This document shows, piece by piece, positions 54,329 to 64,000 of a stretch of 64,000 bases of DNA (position 1 is its first letter; each line of letters begins with the position of its first letter). Below the pieces are notes generated by a model. That model searched no databases and had not been told where the DNA came from. It worked only from the letters and a program-made list of their open reading frames with translations. The stretch comes from Pseudoxanthomonas sp. Root630. Lineage in GTDB: Bacteria > Pseudomonadota > Gammaproteobacteria > Xanthomonadales > Xanthomonadaceae. Position numbers and translations under genes: made by a program. The DNA lies in NCBI RefSeq assembly GCF_001427585.1, contig NZ_LMGY01000020.1, positions 1 to 64,000 of the forward strand, in the 5' to 3' direction.

Positions 54329-55399
54329 TCAGGACAGCAGGGGTGTGGGCGCGCCGAGGAAGCGGCCCAGCCGCGCGGCGGCTTTCGCGAGGCCGGCGAG
54401 TTCCTTGTCCTGCAGCGCGCCGAAAGGCGAGAGCCGGATGCCGCCTCGCGCATCGGCCTCGCGCTTCCACGTACCCACCACGCGACCCTCCACGACGAGG
54501 GTGGGGCTGACCAGGCCATTGATGCCGATCACGCGGCGCAGGTGCGCGTCGTCCACGACGGGCGCGCGGTCGCGATAGCCGATGACGTACTCATCGAACG
54601 CCGGCAACAGATGGCTCGCGTGCGTACGGCGCGTCGCGGACAACGCGGGTGCATGCCACAGCATGTCGTCGTCGTTCGCTTCGCGCTGGAGCAACGAAGC
54701 CGCCGAATCCAGCGCCTGCTTCGCCTCCTTCCGGGTCAGGCCAGACCACCACGCAAGGTCCGCCGCCGTCGCGGGCGCATGGCCTTGCAGGTAGCGCAGG
54801 GCCAGGCGTTGCAGCGCTTCATCGCGGTCCAGCGGTGCAGAGGCCGGAATCCAGGCGTCGAGCCAGACGAACGTCGGTTGCCGGCCTTCGCGCGGGCCCT
54901 GGCAGATCAGGCCTTCCTGCGCCATCCAGCCGAGGACATGCAGGCCGCGCTGGCCGCCGCTGTCCACGCCGATGGCATCCAGGCATGCGTACAGATCGCC
55001 GCGTTTGACGGGGCGGCCGTGCGAGAGCGCGGCTTCCAGCGTGCGCCGGCAGCGTGCCAGCGTGTCTGCGTCCAATCCGTAGTCGCGGGCGATGCGCGCG
55101 GCGTTGGCGGACTGCACGCGCGGTGCCATCAGCGCCACCATCCAGCGCACGTCCTCGCGCGCGAGCCAGTGCAGGGTGCCGCGCATCGGCCAGGTGCGCA
55201 CGATCTCACCGCGCGCGATCGCTGCTTCCACGGTCGCAAGCGTCGCACCCGTAGTGCGCAGGCCGATCGCCCACAGCGAGGCGGCGTAGTCCTGCGCCTG
55301 CATCGCGCCGAGGTGGCCGACCGTCGCACTCACGGTGTCGGCAATCGGTGCGGCGATGCCCTGGCGCCGCACACGCAGCCGGCGCAGCGCCGCCGTCAT
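54329..55399 (-). CDS. HTH_42 winged-helix protein (AlkZ/YcaQ-like DNA glycosylase family)
   Basis: 356 residues of the tandem winged-helix HTH_42 family. VGHLGAMQAQDYAASLWAIGLR contains QAQ (34-36), fitting the QxQ catalytic motif reported for AlkZ-like glycosylases that unhook interstrand crosslinks. RTWPMRGTLHWLAREDVRWM and LLPAFDEYVIGYRDR are family signatures. Enzymatic activity is an inference from the motif. Confidence 0.8.
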   Translation of the reverse strand: MTAALRRLRVRRQGIAAPIADTVSATVGHLGAMQAQDYAASLWAIGLRTTGATLATVEAAIARGEIVRTWPMRGTLHWLAREDVRWMVALMAPRVQSANAARIARDYGLDADTLARCRRTLEAALSHGRPVKRGDLYACLDAIGVDSGGQRGLHVLGWMAQEGLICQGPREGRQPTFVWLDAWIPASAPLDRDEALQRLALRYLQGHAPATAADLAWWSGLTRKEAKQALDSAASLLQREANDDDMLWHAPALSATRRTHASHLLPAFDEYVIGYRDRAPVVDDAHLRRVIGINGLVSPTLVVEGRVVGTWKREADARGGIRLSPFGALQDKELAGLAKAAARLGRFLGAPTPLLS

Positions 55400-55421
55400 C
55401 GGGATGCGCGGCTGTGGCGCA

Positions 55422-58400
55422 TCATTTTTCCTTGCGCCAGTTGATCGAGCCGCGTGTTTCGGTGGTGCTGGATTCGATTTCCGCGTCGAAGCCCTTGCGC
55501 AGCAGGTACTTCAGGGTGACGGCGGAACCGGAACCGATCATCGAGACGCCATAGCTGACGTAGAGCTTCGGCGAGAGGTACTTGCCCACGCCGAACACGG
55601 AGCCGCCCAGCGTGCGCGATTCCAGTACGCCGGCATCGTCCAGACCGATCTTCGCGCCGAGCTGCGAGGCCAGCAGGCCGGCGCCCGCGCCGAGTGCCGA
55701 AGACGCGGCGTTGATGCGCTGGCTTTCGTCGCTGCTGGCGGTGTTGAGCGAGCGGCCCAGCACCAGGTAGGCGAGCGCTTCGGATTCCGACATCGCAGGA
55801 TTCGACCAGACGCGCGCACGCGGCTGGCTGGCGCGCCCGGTGACGTCGATGCCCGCGGTGACGCTGGCACTGACGACTTCGCGCTCGGCGCGGATGTTGA
55901 TGCGCGGGTCGGAGACCGCGTTGTTGCTCCACGTCAGTTCGCCGCGGGTGATGCGCAGCTTCTGTCCGTAGGCTTCGTAGCGGCCGTCCACATCCAGGCG
56001 GCCGGTGGCGAGCATTTCGCGGCCGGGCTGCGAGCGCACGTGGAGCGTGCCGGCCAGCGTGCCTTCCAGCCCGTAACCCTTGAGATTGACCTCGTCGCCG
56101 ACCTTGAGCGCCAGGTCCAGGTCCAGCCGCGAACTCGGCGCGCGTTCGGGATCGGCCGGGTCCAGCACCACCACGTCTTCGGAGGCCGACACGCCGTCGT
56201 CCAGCTTCTCCACGTCGATGGTGGCGGATGGCACGCCGACTTCGCCGCGGACCTGGATGGTGTTGTCGGCGAAGCCCACCTGGAGGTTGGGCGAGGCGAC
56301 CGCATGCAGGTCGGTGGTGTCGGCGACCAGTACGTTCTCGCCGCGCACCTGGAATTGCAGCGGCGTGGTGTCGTTGTTCCAGCCCAGCGTGCCGGCGACG
56401 TTCAATACGCCGCCGGTGCCGGTGCCGCCGGTGGACGACACGGTCTTCATGCTGCCTTCGATGCGTGCGCTGCCGTCGGACAATGCGGCTAGGTCGGCGC
56501 TGCCGTCGGTGAGCGAGACGCCCAGCGCCGGCAACTCGCCGGTGAACTCGGTGAGCGTGGCTTCGCCGCTCAACAATGGATGGCCGCGCGTGCCGGCCAC
56601 GCCGATGTGGCCGGCCAGCTTGCCGCGCGGACGCACGAGATCCGGCGAGAACAGCTCCATCCAGAACAGGCGCGAATTGTGGAAATACAGGTCGCCCTTC
56701 AGCGGCGCGAACGCGTCCCAGCCGGTGTTGAACGTCGCGTCGACGTAACCGTCGCCCTTGAAGCCGGTGCCCAGGCGGCCCTGGATGCGCTGCGGGGTGA
56801 ACTCCGCGTCGAAGGTGAAGTTGTCGTAGCGGATGATTTCACCGCGCGCACTGGAGCCCATCTTCAGGCCGCCATCGAGCGAGGCCAGGTGCACGTCGCC
56901 CTGCCATGCATTGCCGGCCGGACGCAGCGACGCATCGAGCGTGAACTCGCCACGCAGCGTCAGCGGACGGCCGCTGCTCGGCGGCAGCCAGGGTTGCACC
57001 AGTGCCAGCGACAGCGCTTCGCCGCGGACTTCCAGGCCCTGTCGCGGCCAATCTGCCGTCGCGCACAGCGCGCCGCCGATGTCCGACCCCAGGCAGCTTT
57101 CGGACAGCGTCCACGCGGTGCCGTTCTGGGCGAAGCGCGCCGGTTGCCGCAACGTCCAGGGATTGCCCTTGGACGGCGCGATGCGCAGCACATCCAGCGT
57201 GCCCTGCCAGTTGGCGCTGCGCTTCTGCGCGCTGCCGGCCAGCGATACCGCACCCATCGCGTTGCGCGCATCGCCGTCGAAGCGCAGGTCTTCCACGGCG
57301 CCGCGCGCATTGAGCTGCACGTTGTCCAGCACGGTACCCACGTCCACCGCGCTGCCTTGCAGGGCGAGTTCACCGTTGCCGTTGCGCCAGGGCAGGCGAC
57401 CGCGCAGGCTCAGCCGTCCGGCGCTCCAGTCGTTCCAGTGCAGGTTCTCGCCGCCCAGGTCGGCATCGATGTTCGGCGCGGCACGCGCGCCCGTCAGTTT
57501 CAGCGTGCCAGCCAGCGTGCCGCTGGCGTCGGGCAGCAGGTCGGCGAGGTTGAGCGGACGGAACGTGGCATCGACATCCAGCGTGTCGCCGACCTTGCCC
57601 TTCGCGGCGACGCGGCTACCGCCCAGCGACAGGTCCAGTTCGCCTTGGCCCGCATTGCCGTCGAGCGCGAACGTGCCACGCGCATCGAGCGCGCGATCAC
57701 GCAGGCGGCCGCCGAGCTTGGGCACATCGAGCGTGCCCTGGAACTGGCCGTCTTCGCGTTGCCGCCCTTTCGAGGCGAGCTGGCCGGAGACGTTGCCGTT
57801 CCAGCCGGCCACGAAGTAACCAGGATCGAAGCCGGCAAGCGTGGCCCGCACATCCCAGTCGAGCGCAGGCGCCCAGCCGACGGTGCCGGTGGCGTCGAGC
57901 GTGCCGGTCGGCATGGTGGCGCGCAGCATCTCCAGTCGCACGCGCTCCGCGTTGCCGCGGCCATCGAACTCCAGCACCGCGCTGTCGTCACCGCGTGTCA
58001 ACGTGGCCTTGCCGATCGCGGCCCAGGCCTCCAGCTTGCCGGCCAGGCCGAAGTCGCCTTCGGCGCCGATCATGCTGTCCGCTTCGGTGCCCCAGCGCAG
58101 GCCGCGCGCATTCACTGCGAACCGGAACTCGGGATTCTCCGGCACCGTGAAATCCGCGCGTCCGCGCAACGCGGCGTAGCCATCGAAGGCACGGATGGCG
58201 AGCGGTTCGACCGTCAGCACTTCTCCGTCGATGCGCGCGTGCGACGGTTCGATCACCACCGCGATGTCGCCCTGCTGCGCGGTGCCCTGCAGATCCGCGG
58301 CGCCGCCGGCGCCCTTCGCGACCAGATCGAATGCGATCGGCGTGCTGTCGTCCATCACGCCGAGCAACGACAGATCCAGCGCTTCGGTCTTCGCGGCGAA

Positions 58401-59255
58401 GTTCCAGGTCGGTTTCGTCTCGCCGCGCAGCGTCAGCGTCGCGCGTACCGGCGCAGGCGCGGCACCGGCCAGGCCGACGTTCATGCGCGCGCGGTTGCCG
58501 CGCGCCACCAGCCCGAGGCGCGCAGGCGTGCGACCGGCCGCGGCAGGAAACACGCCGGTGGCGGTCAGGTCGGTCTCGTAGTTGTCGCGCGGCGCGTAGG
58601 CGCCGTGCACACCGAACGCACCGCGGTCGCTGGCGATGGCCAGCTTCTCCGCGTGCACGTAGCCGTTGCCGATGTCGATGCCACCGGTGGCGCGCGCGAT
58701 GTCGATGACGGGTTGGCCGCTCTGCCGGATCAGGAAGCGGTCGATCTCCAGCCGGTCGGCCTGGATCGCGAGGGGCATCTCGATCTGCGGCAGCAGGTCG
58801 GGCCAGTGCGGCAGTTCGAAAGGCTCGTCGCTCTCGGGCACGTCGAGCATCGCCCCGCGCACGCGCAGCACGTCCAGGCGCAGGCGCTTGCCCAGCAGGG
58901 GGCGCAGGTCCGGTTCGAGGTAGACCTCGTCGGCGGTGAAGCGGATCGTGTCCCAGCGGAAATCCACGCCACGGAGCGTGAGCGGGCCGGCGATGGGACC
59001 GTCCACTTCCCTGTAGGTCAACGACGCATCCGCAGGCAGGCGCGCCTGGATCTGCGCCAGCAGCACGTCGCGGCCGGCCACGGTCTGCAGCAGCCAGTAC
59101 AGGCCGATGCACAGCAGCACCAGCAGCACGCCGCTGCCGATCGCGCTGCGGATCGCCAGCGTGCGCATACGGGCCCTGCGACGCGCGCGCAACTCGGCGA
59201 TGCGCGCTTCGCGCTCTTCGGGGGTGAGGCCGTCGGGGACGCGCTGCTTCCTCAC
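55422..59255 (-). CDS. tamB: Translocation and assembly module subunit TamB
   Basis: 1,277 residues. One N-terminal inner-membrane segment (AIGSGVLLVLLCIGLYWLLQ), a long repetitive beta-rich body and the DUF490 domain at the C-terminus (SESEALAYLVLGRSLNTASSDE...GVGKYLSPKLYVSYGVSM), ending TRGSINWRKEK. It bridges the periplasm as a lipid-transfer or assembly partner of TamA. Overlaps the tamA stop by four bases. Size is similar to E. coli TamB (1,259). Confidence 0.95.
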   Translation of the reverse strand: MRKQRVPDGLTPEEREARIAELRARRRARMRTLAIRSAIGSGVLLVLLCIGLYWLLQTVAGRDVLLAQIQARLPADASLTYREVDGPIAGPLTLRGVDFRWDTIRFTADEVYLEPDLRPLLGKRLRLDVLRVRGAMLDVPESDEPFELPHWPDLLPQIEMPLAIQADRLEIDRFLIRQSGQPVIDIARATGGIDIGNGYVHAEKLAIASDRGAFGVHGAYAPRDNYETDLTATGVFPAAAGRTPARLGLVARGNRARMNVGLAGAAPAPVRATLTLRGETKPTWNFAAKTEALDLSLLGVMDDSTPIAFDLVAKGAGGAADLQGTAQQGDIAVVIEPSHARIDGEVLTVEPLAIRAFDGYAALRGRADFTVPENPEFRFAVNARGLRWGTEADSMIGAEGDFGLAGKLEAWAAIGKATLTRGDDSAVLEFDGRGNAERVRLEMLRATMPTGTLDATGTVGWAPALDWDVRATLAGFDPGYFVAGWNGNVSGQLASKGRQREDGQFQGTLDVPKLGGRLRDRALDARGTFALDGNAGQGELDLSLGGSRVAAKGKVGDTLDVDATFRPLNLADLLPDASGTLAGTLKLTGARAAPNIDADLGGENLHWNDWSAGRLSLRGRLPWRNGNGELALQGSAVDVGTVLDNVQLNARGAVEDLRFDGDARNAMGAVSLAGSAQKRSANWQGTLDVLRIAPSKGNPWTLRQPARFAQNGTAWTLSESCLGSDIGGALCATADWPRQGLEVRGEALSLALVQPWLPPSSGRPLTLRGEFTLDASLRPAGNAWQGDVHLASLDGGLKMGSSARGEIIRYDNFTFDAEFTPQRIQGRLGTGFKGDGYVDATFNTGWDAFAPLKGDLYFHNSRLFWMELFSPDLVRPRGKLAGHIGVAGTRGHPLLSGEATLTEFTGELPALGVSLTDGSADLAALSDGSARIEGSMKTVSSTGGTGTGGVLNVAGTLGWNNDTTPLQFQVRGENVLVADTTDLHAVASPNLQVGFADNTIQVRGEVGVPSATIDVEKLDDGVSASEDVVVLDPADPERAPSSRLDLDLALKVGDEVNLKGYGLEGTLAGTLHVRSQPGREMLATGRLDVDGRYEAYGQKLRITRGELTWSNNAVSDPRINIRAEREVVSASVTAGIDVTGRASQPRARVWSNPAMSESEALAYLVLGRSLNTASSDESQRINAASSALGAGAGLLASQLGAKIGLDDAGVLESRTLGGSVFGVGKYLSPKLYVSYGVSMIGSGSAVTLKYLLRKGFDAEIESSTTETRGSINWRKEK

Positions 59256-61036
59256 AGGTCCGTCCCGATGTTGAGGTAGATCTGGAAGCTGGAATCCGGG
59301 TCATCCAGGCCGTGCGCGATGTCGAGCCGCACCGGCCCCACCGGCGAACGCCAGCGCAGGCCGATGCCCACGCCGGTGCTGAGCTGCGGACGGGTACCGT
59401 CGAACGCGCTGCCCGTATCCACGAACACGGCGCCGCCGTACGGCCCGCCCTTGGGATAGAACTCGTACTCGACGCTGCTGGTGAGCACGTTCTTCGCGCC
59501 CAGCGCGTAGTCGCCGCGGCGCGGGCCGACTTCGCGCCATGCGTAGCCACGGATGCTGCGGTCGCCACCGGCGAAGAAGCGCAGCGACGGCGGCATCGCC
59601 ACCAGCGAGCTGGTGAAGGTGTGGCCGTACTCGCCGCGCACGATCAGCGCGCTGTTGGTCTTGTATTGCTGCGACCAGCGCGCGCGCATGTGGAACTGCA
59701 GGAAGTTGGCGTCCGAGCCTGCGCCTTCCACGCCGCCACGCAACAGGATGGAGCCGGCGAGCTGGTCGGGCCGGTTCGAGCCGACCGGCGAATTGGTGTA
59801 GTCCGCGCGCAGCGAGGGGTAGGTGAACGTCGCGTACTCCACGGTGGTGTCGGGCAGGCCGGTGACGGGGTCGTCTTCGACATAGCGCCAGCGTTCGCGC
59901 AGGGCATGCAGCGACGCCACCGCGGTCCAGTCCTCGCTGACCTGGCCGCTGCGGCTGCCGGTGAACTCGACGTGGCGCAGGTCGATGTAGTCGGTCTGCT
60001 CGTCGCTGGCCTGCACGCCGACGGTGAACCAGCCATCGAGCCACTTGAACGCGGGAATGCGGTACTGCGTCAGCAGCGTCTTGCGCTTCTGCGCATAGTC
60101 CAGGTGCGTGGACAGCTTGTGCCCGCGCGAGTTGACGTAGCGGCGGTCGAGGCCGAGGCGGATACCGGGGCCGCTCTCGGTGCCGTAGCTGACGCCGGCG
60201 GTGTAGATGTCGCGCTTGGCCAGCTCGAGGTTGACGTCGATCGGCACGCGCCCGTCTTCGGCCTTGTCCGGATTGGCCTGGATGTCGATGCTGGAGAAGT
60301 AGTCCAGCCCGACCAGCGATTCGCGCAGGCGGTCCAGCTTGCCCTGGTGGAAGTAGCTGCCTTCTTCCCAGTACACCAGCTTGTCCAGCAGGCCCTGGTC
60401 GAACTTGTCCTGGTGGAAGGTGGTCGGGCCCATGTCGTAGCGGATGCCGCTGACCCAGCCCAGGGCGATGTCGGCGGCATGCTCGGCGCGGGTGACTTCC
60501 ACGCGGCGGTGGGTGAAGTCGGCGTCGAAGTACCCGCGGTCGGCCAGGCGCCGCACGATGGTCAGCTTGCTGGCCTCGTAGGTGGTGTGGTCGAACACGT
60601 CGCCGACTTTCGGCGCAAAGGCTTCCAGGTCTTCCTTCAGGTAGCGGTCGCCACCGCCGTCGCCTTCGATCGACAGGTCGCGTCGACGTACGCGCACCGG
60701 CTCACCCAGCTTCACCCGGACGGTCACGGTCAGTCGCTCGTCGTCGGCGCCTTCCGTGCGCGGGGCATCGACGGTGATGTCGGGGGCGTAGTAGCCGAAG
60801 GGCTCGAGCGCTTCGCGCGTCTCGGCGACGGCTTCGCCCAGCAGGTATTCCAACCGCGATTCACCCAGGCGGCTACCGAGCGAGTCGTTGAGCGAGAGCG
60901 CCGCGTTGACGTTCTCGATCATCAGTTCGTCGTCGAGCCCTTCGATCCGCACCTTGTCCACGATGGCCGCGGCCCAGGCGGGGCCGGTGGCGGCAAGCAT
61001 GCAGAGGACGGTGGCGAAGCGGGGGAGTCGTCGCAT
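59252..61036 (-). CDS. tamA: Translocation and assembly module subunit TamA (Omp85)
   Basis: 594 residues from ATG 61036 (MRRLPRFATVLCMLAATGPAWA signal peptide). Three POTRA-like domains (VDKVRIEGLDDELMIENV..., VRVRRRDLSIEGDG..., RYDMGPTTFHQDKFDQ...) lead to a 16-strand Omp85 barrel with the motif FFAGGDRSIRGYAWREVGPR and the C-terminal strand VRLDIAHGLDDPDSSFQIYL. Works with TamB in outer-membrane protein insertion or lipid transport. The upstream in-frame extension lacks a signal peptide and is rejected. Confidence 0.95.
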   Translation of the reverse strand: MRRLPRFATVLCMLAATGPAWAAAIVDKVRIEGLDDELMIENVNAALSLNDSLGSRLGESRLEYLLGEAVAETREALEPFGYYAPDITVDAPRTEGADDERLTVTVRVKLGEPVRVRRRDLSIEGDGGGDRYLKEDLEAFAPKVGDVFDHTTYEASKLTIVRRLADRGYFDADFTHRRVEVTRAEHAADIALGWVSGIRYDMGPTTFHQDKFDQGLLDKLVYWEEGSYFHQGKLDRLRESLVGLDYFSSIDIQANPDKAEDGRVPIDVNLELAKRDIYTAGVSYGTESGPGIRLGLDRRYVNSRGHKLSTHLDYAQKRKTLLTQYRIPAFKWLDGWFTVGVQASDEQTDYIDLRHVEFTGSRSGQVSEDWTAVASLHALRERWRYVEDDPVTGLPDTTVEYATFTYPSLRADYTNSPVGSNRPDQLAGSILLRGGVEGAGSDANFLQFHMRARWSQQYKTNSALIVRGEYGHTFTSSLVAMPPSLRFFAGGDRSIRGYAWREVGPRRGDYALGAKNVLTSSVEYEFYPKGGPYGGAVFVDTGSAFDGTRPQLSTGVGIGLRWRSPVGPVRLDIAHGLDDPDSSFQIYLNIGTDL

Positions 61037-61103
61037 GCGGGCAGGATAACCGGTGCGGGTTAAGCGCGGTGAAGGGTAGCCACTGTTCGCGCGGCCTCGC
61101 TCA

Positions 61104-61155
61104 CCCCTCATCCGCCCTCCGGGCACCTTCTCCCCGCACGCGGGGAGAAGGAGAG
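61104..61155. repeat. REP-like intergenic repeat, copy 1
   Basis: Begins CCCCTCATCCGCCCTCCGGG and contains the hairpin CCTTCTCCCCG / CGGGGAGAAGG. It lies in the tamA-glyS gap. The same motif occurs inverted at 63390-63429, so it is dispersed and characteristic of Lysobacteraceae genomes (recollection). Confidence 0.75.
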
Positions 61156-61161
61156 GACAGA

Positions 61162-63360
61162 TCAGCTCGACAGATGCTCGATCGCCGCCACCGCGCGGAA
61201 GCGGTCGGCCAGGCGCTTGAGCAGGGCGAGACGATTGGCGCGCACGGCAGGATCGTCCGCGTTGACCATCACGCCGTCGAAGAACGCATCCACCTGCGGG
61301 CGCAGGCGCGCGAGATGGGCCAGCACGGTGACGTAGTCATGGTGGTGCAGCGCTTCGTCGGTCTCGCCCAGCACGGCTTCCACGGCTTCGGCCAGCGCGC
61401 TCTCCGCGGGATCGTTCAGCAGGGCGCGGTCCACGCCATGCGGAATGGCGATGTCGGCCTTCTTCAGGATATTGCCGATGCGCTTGTTCGCCGCGGCGAG
61501 CGCTTCGGCCTCCGGCAGCGTGGCGAAGGTGCCGATGGCATCCAGGCGCGTATCGAAGTCGTACAGCGAGGCCGGTTTCAGTTCCGCCACGGCATTGAAG
61601 TGCGCGGCCGGCACGCCCTTGTCGGCGTAGTAGCTGCGCAGGCGATCGAGGATGAAGTCGTAGAGTTCTCCGGCAGGCGTCTCTTCTACGTGTTCGCGGG
61701 TTGCCTCTGGACGGCCCATGATTCGAGCCTGCACTTGGCTGGATCGACCGTGAACGACACCGGCAACCGATGAAAGGGCCTGCCTCTGCTTGAAGCTCTT
61801 GGTCTGAGGATCGAGATCTGGCAACAGCGCGATGGCTTCTTCAATCAACGCATGAACATTCAGCGCGAACCCACTTTCGATCACCGTTCGCGCAAGACCC
61901 AGCGCGTTGCGCCGCAGTGCGAACGGATCCTTGTTGCCCGTCGGCTTCAGCCCAGCGGCGAATCCACCGGCCAGCGTGTCCAGGCGCTCGGCGATCGCCA
62001 GCACCTTGCCCAGCGGCGACAGCGCGATGTCGTCGCCGGCGAAGCGGGGCTGGTAGGCCTCGTCGATGGCCAGCGCGATCTCCTTCGGCTCGCCGGCGGC
62101 GAGGGCGTAGTGGCGGCCCGCGATGCCCTGCAGCTCGGGAAACTCGTTGACCATGCGCGACTGCAGGTCGTTCTTCGCCAGTGTCGCGGCGCGGCGCGCG
62201 AGCGCGGCGTCGGCACCCACCATCGGTGCGATCGCTTCCGCCAGCGTGGCGACGCGTTCCACCTTGTCGGCCACGCTGCCCAGCTTGGCCTGGTAGGTGA
62301 CGGTCTTCAGGCCGTCGCCCATCGACACGAGGCCCTGCTTGAGGTCTTCGTCGAAGAAGAACTTCGCATCGGCGAAGCGCGGGCGGATCACGCGTTCGTA
62401 GCCCTTGCTGACTTCGGCCACATCCTGCGATTCGATGTTGGCGATGCCGATGAAGTGCTCGGTCAGCTTGCCGCCGTCGCTGAGCACCGGGAAGAACTTC
62501 TGGTTGATCTCCATCGTCTCGATCAGCGCTTCCTGCGGCACGGCGAGGAACGCGGATTCGAAGCTGCACAGCACGGCCGCCGGCCACTCGGTCAGGCAGA
62601 CCACCTGCTCGAGGTTGTCGTCGGTGACGCGCGCGGTGCCGCCGGCCTGCACGGCCGCCTTGTCTACTTCGGCGACGATGCGGGCGCGGCGCGCGTCGGC
62701 ATCGACCAGCACCTTCGCGCCCTGCAATGCCATCACGTAGTCGCCGGGATCGTTGATCCACACCGGCTTGTCGTGTTCGAAGCGATGGCCCCGGCTCATG
62801 CGGTCGGAGCTCACGCCCAGCACCTCGGCCGGCACCACGTCCTTGCCCAGCAGTAGCACCAGCCAATGCACCGGGCGCGCGAACGCGTACTCGTGCGCGC
62901 CCCAGCGCATCGGCTTGGGGATCGGCATGCCGGCGATCGCCTCGCGCACGACGTCGGCCAGCAGGTCGGCGGTCTTCGCGCCTGGCTTCACCGCGCGGTG
63001 GACGAAACGCTCGCCCTTGCCGTCGGTGGTGCGCTCCAGCGCGGTCCACGCGATGCCAGCCTTGGCGGCGAAGCCTTCCAGTGCCTTGGTCGGCGCGCCG
63101 TTCGCATCGAGCGCGATGTTGAGGTACGGGCCCAGCACTTCGGATGCCTGCTCGGGCTGCTCCACGTCCACGGCCGGCAGCAGCACCGCCAGGCGACGCG
63201 GCGTGTACAGCGGCTTGGCATCGCCACGCTCGAAGCCGATGCCGCGCCTCTCCAGCGCGGCGATGGTGCCGTCGAAGAAGGCCTGCGCCAGGCCAGGCAG
63301 CGCCTTGACCGGCAGTTCTTCGGTGCCGAGTTCGACCAGCAGGGATTTTTGTTCGCTCAT
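61162..63360 (-). CDS. glyS: Glycyl-tRNA synthetase beta subunit
   Basis: 732 residues, longer than E. coli GlyS (689). Begins [21 protein letters not shown] and keeps FAARPVHW-type and QKFFPVLS motifs ([27 protein letters not shown] region), and the C-terminal anticodon-binding part. The extra length includes a segment near residues 520-560 ([19 protein letters not shown] and on to RPEATREHV) coded with clearly lower GC than the rest of the gene. Acts with GlyQ as alpha2beta2. Confidence 0.95.
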   Translation of the reverse strand: MSEQKSLLVELGTEELPVKALPGLAQAFFDGTIAALERRGIGFERGDAKPLYTPRRLAVLLPAVDVEQPEQASEVLGPYLNIALDANGAPTKALEGFAAKAGIAWTALERTTDGKGERFVHRAVKPGAKTADLLADVVREAIAGMPIPKPMRWGAHEYAFARPVHWLVLLLGKDVVPAEVLGVSSDRMSRGHRFEHDKPVWINDPGDYVMALQGAKVLVDADARRARIVAEVDKAAVQAGGTARVTDDNLEQVVCLTEWPAAVLCSFESAFLAVPQEALIETMEINQKFFPVLSDGGKLTEHFIGIANIESQDVAEVSKGYERVIRPRFADAKFFFDEDLKQGLVSMGDGLKTVTYQAKLGSVADKVERVATLAEAIAPMVGADAALARRAATLAKNDLQSRMVNEFPELQGIAGRHYALAAGEPKEIALAIDEAYQPRFAGDDIALSPLGKVLAIAERLDTLAGGFAAGLKPTGNKDPFALRRNALGLARTVIESGFALNVHALIEEAIALLPDLDPQTKSFKQRQALSSVAGVVHGRSSQVQARIMGRPEATREHVEETPAGELYDFILDRLRSYYADKGVPAAHFNAVAELKPASLYDFDTRLDAIGTFATLPEAEALAAANKRIGNILKKADIAIPHGVDRALLNDPAESALAEAVEAVLGETDEALHHHDYVTVLAHLARLRPQVDAFFDGVMVNADDPAVRANRLALLKRLADRFRAVAAIEHLSS

Positions 63361-63389
63361 GTCGTCAAACCTTGTGGTGGGTTTCCCGT

Positions 63390-63429
63390 CTCCCGCTGGG
63401 AGAAGGTGCCCGAAGGGCGGATGAGGGTG
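63390..63429. repeat. REP-like intergenic repeat, copy 2 (inverted)
   Basis: TCTCCCGCTGGGAGA hairpin followed by AGGTGCCCGAAGGGCGGATG, the inverse of the repeat at 61104-61155. Lies between glyS and glyQ. Confidence 0.75.
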
Positions 63430-63470
63430 CGGCGACGTCCTTGGCGCTCGACCATCCGGATATCGCCGGA

Positions 63471-63507
63471 CCCTCTCCCCAACCCCACTCCCGGTGGGAG
63501 AGGGGCT
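63471..63507. repeat. REP-like hairpin, second type
   Basis: CCCTCTCCCCAACCCC then ACTCCCGGTGGGAGAGGGGC, a hairpin ending next to the glyQ stop. Similar short repeats are found at many loci in these genomes (recollection). May also serve as a boundary in the glyQ-glyS transcript. Confidence 0.6.

Positions 63508-64000
<493 letters not shown>

Noticed and set aside
54249-54470. Longer start for the S46 peptidase
   Set aside because: The extension is Arg/Ala-rich, overlaps the HTH_42 gene and would bury the signal peptide.
56580-59279. Long plus-strand frame opposite tamB
   Set aside because: Shadow frame; tamB has the expected length, membrane anchor and C-terminal DUF490 domain.
63390-63507. 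CRISPR-like array between glyS and glyQ
   Set aside because: Only a few hairpin-forming repeats of two types, no regular repeat-spacer pattern; they are REP-like elements.

Overview
The window looks like a high-GC gammaproteobacterium of the Lysobacteraceae/Xanthomonadaceae (Lysobacter, Pseudoxanthomonas, Luteimonas or a close relative). The basis is the ubiA/comF pair next to a bioB-bioF-bioH-bioC cluster, the mnmG, tamA/tamB and glyQ/glyS sequences, an S46 dipeptidyl-peptidase, and strong G/C bias at third codon positions. This assignment is from recognition of protein families only; no database search was possible.

Layout. 1-4236 is accessory DNA: the end of an IS3-family element that supplies the stop codon of a HExxH metallopeptidase-like gene, a second unknown gene, a small MraZ/AbrB-like gene, and a complete IS1182-family element with 23-bp inverted repeats. 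4267-18317 is a coupled three-gene surface locus: a ~3,180-residue secreted protein made of DUF11 and SdrD-B-type modules, a large outer-membrane barrel protein whose reading frame is broken by an exact 82-bp tandem duplication, and an OmpA-like protein. Two near-palindromic TGTGA/TCACA-type sites lie upstream.

18318-38635 is an integrase-bearing genomic island ending beside a tRNA-Arg(CCG). It carries antitoxin-like orphans, a tyrosine recombinase with an excisionase-like partner and a divergent XRE regulator, and then a defence cluster: Vsr endonuclease, C5-cytosine methyltransferase, an ankyrin-repeat/sigma-70 fusion, a MORC/Hsp90-type ATPase, a Z1-domain helicase, a PD-(D/E)XK protein and an AIPR protein. 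The last five lie in one tightly packed run with three overlapping gene junctions. A second, opposite operon encodes a TIGR04255-type protein, a membrane HTH protein and an unknown protein. The ankyrin-sigma factor inside this restriction-like operon is the most unusual item in the window. A 5'-half copy of the tRNA next to the intact tRNA looks like an integration scar.

38942-64000 is mostly core chromosome: ubiA, comF, the biotin cluster (with a BirA-type operator and a foreign-looking membrane gene wedged between bioF and bioH), a SnoaL-like protein, a YdcF-like protein, a serine/threonine dehydratase-type enzyme, a Gly/Tyr-rich lipoprotein, mnmG, a nucleotidyltransferase, and a long minus-strand series glyQ-glyS-tamA-tamB-HTH_42-S46 peptidase-DUF2007-oxidoreductase-like.
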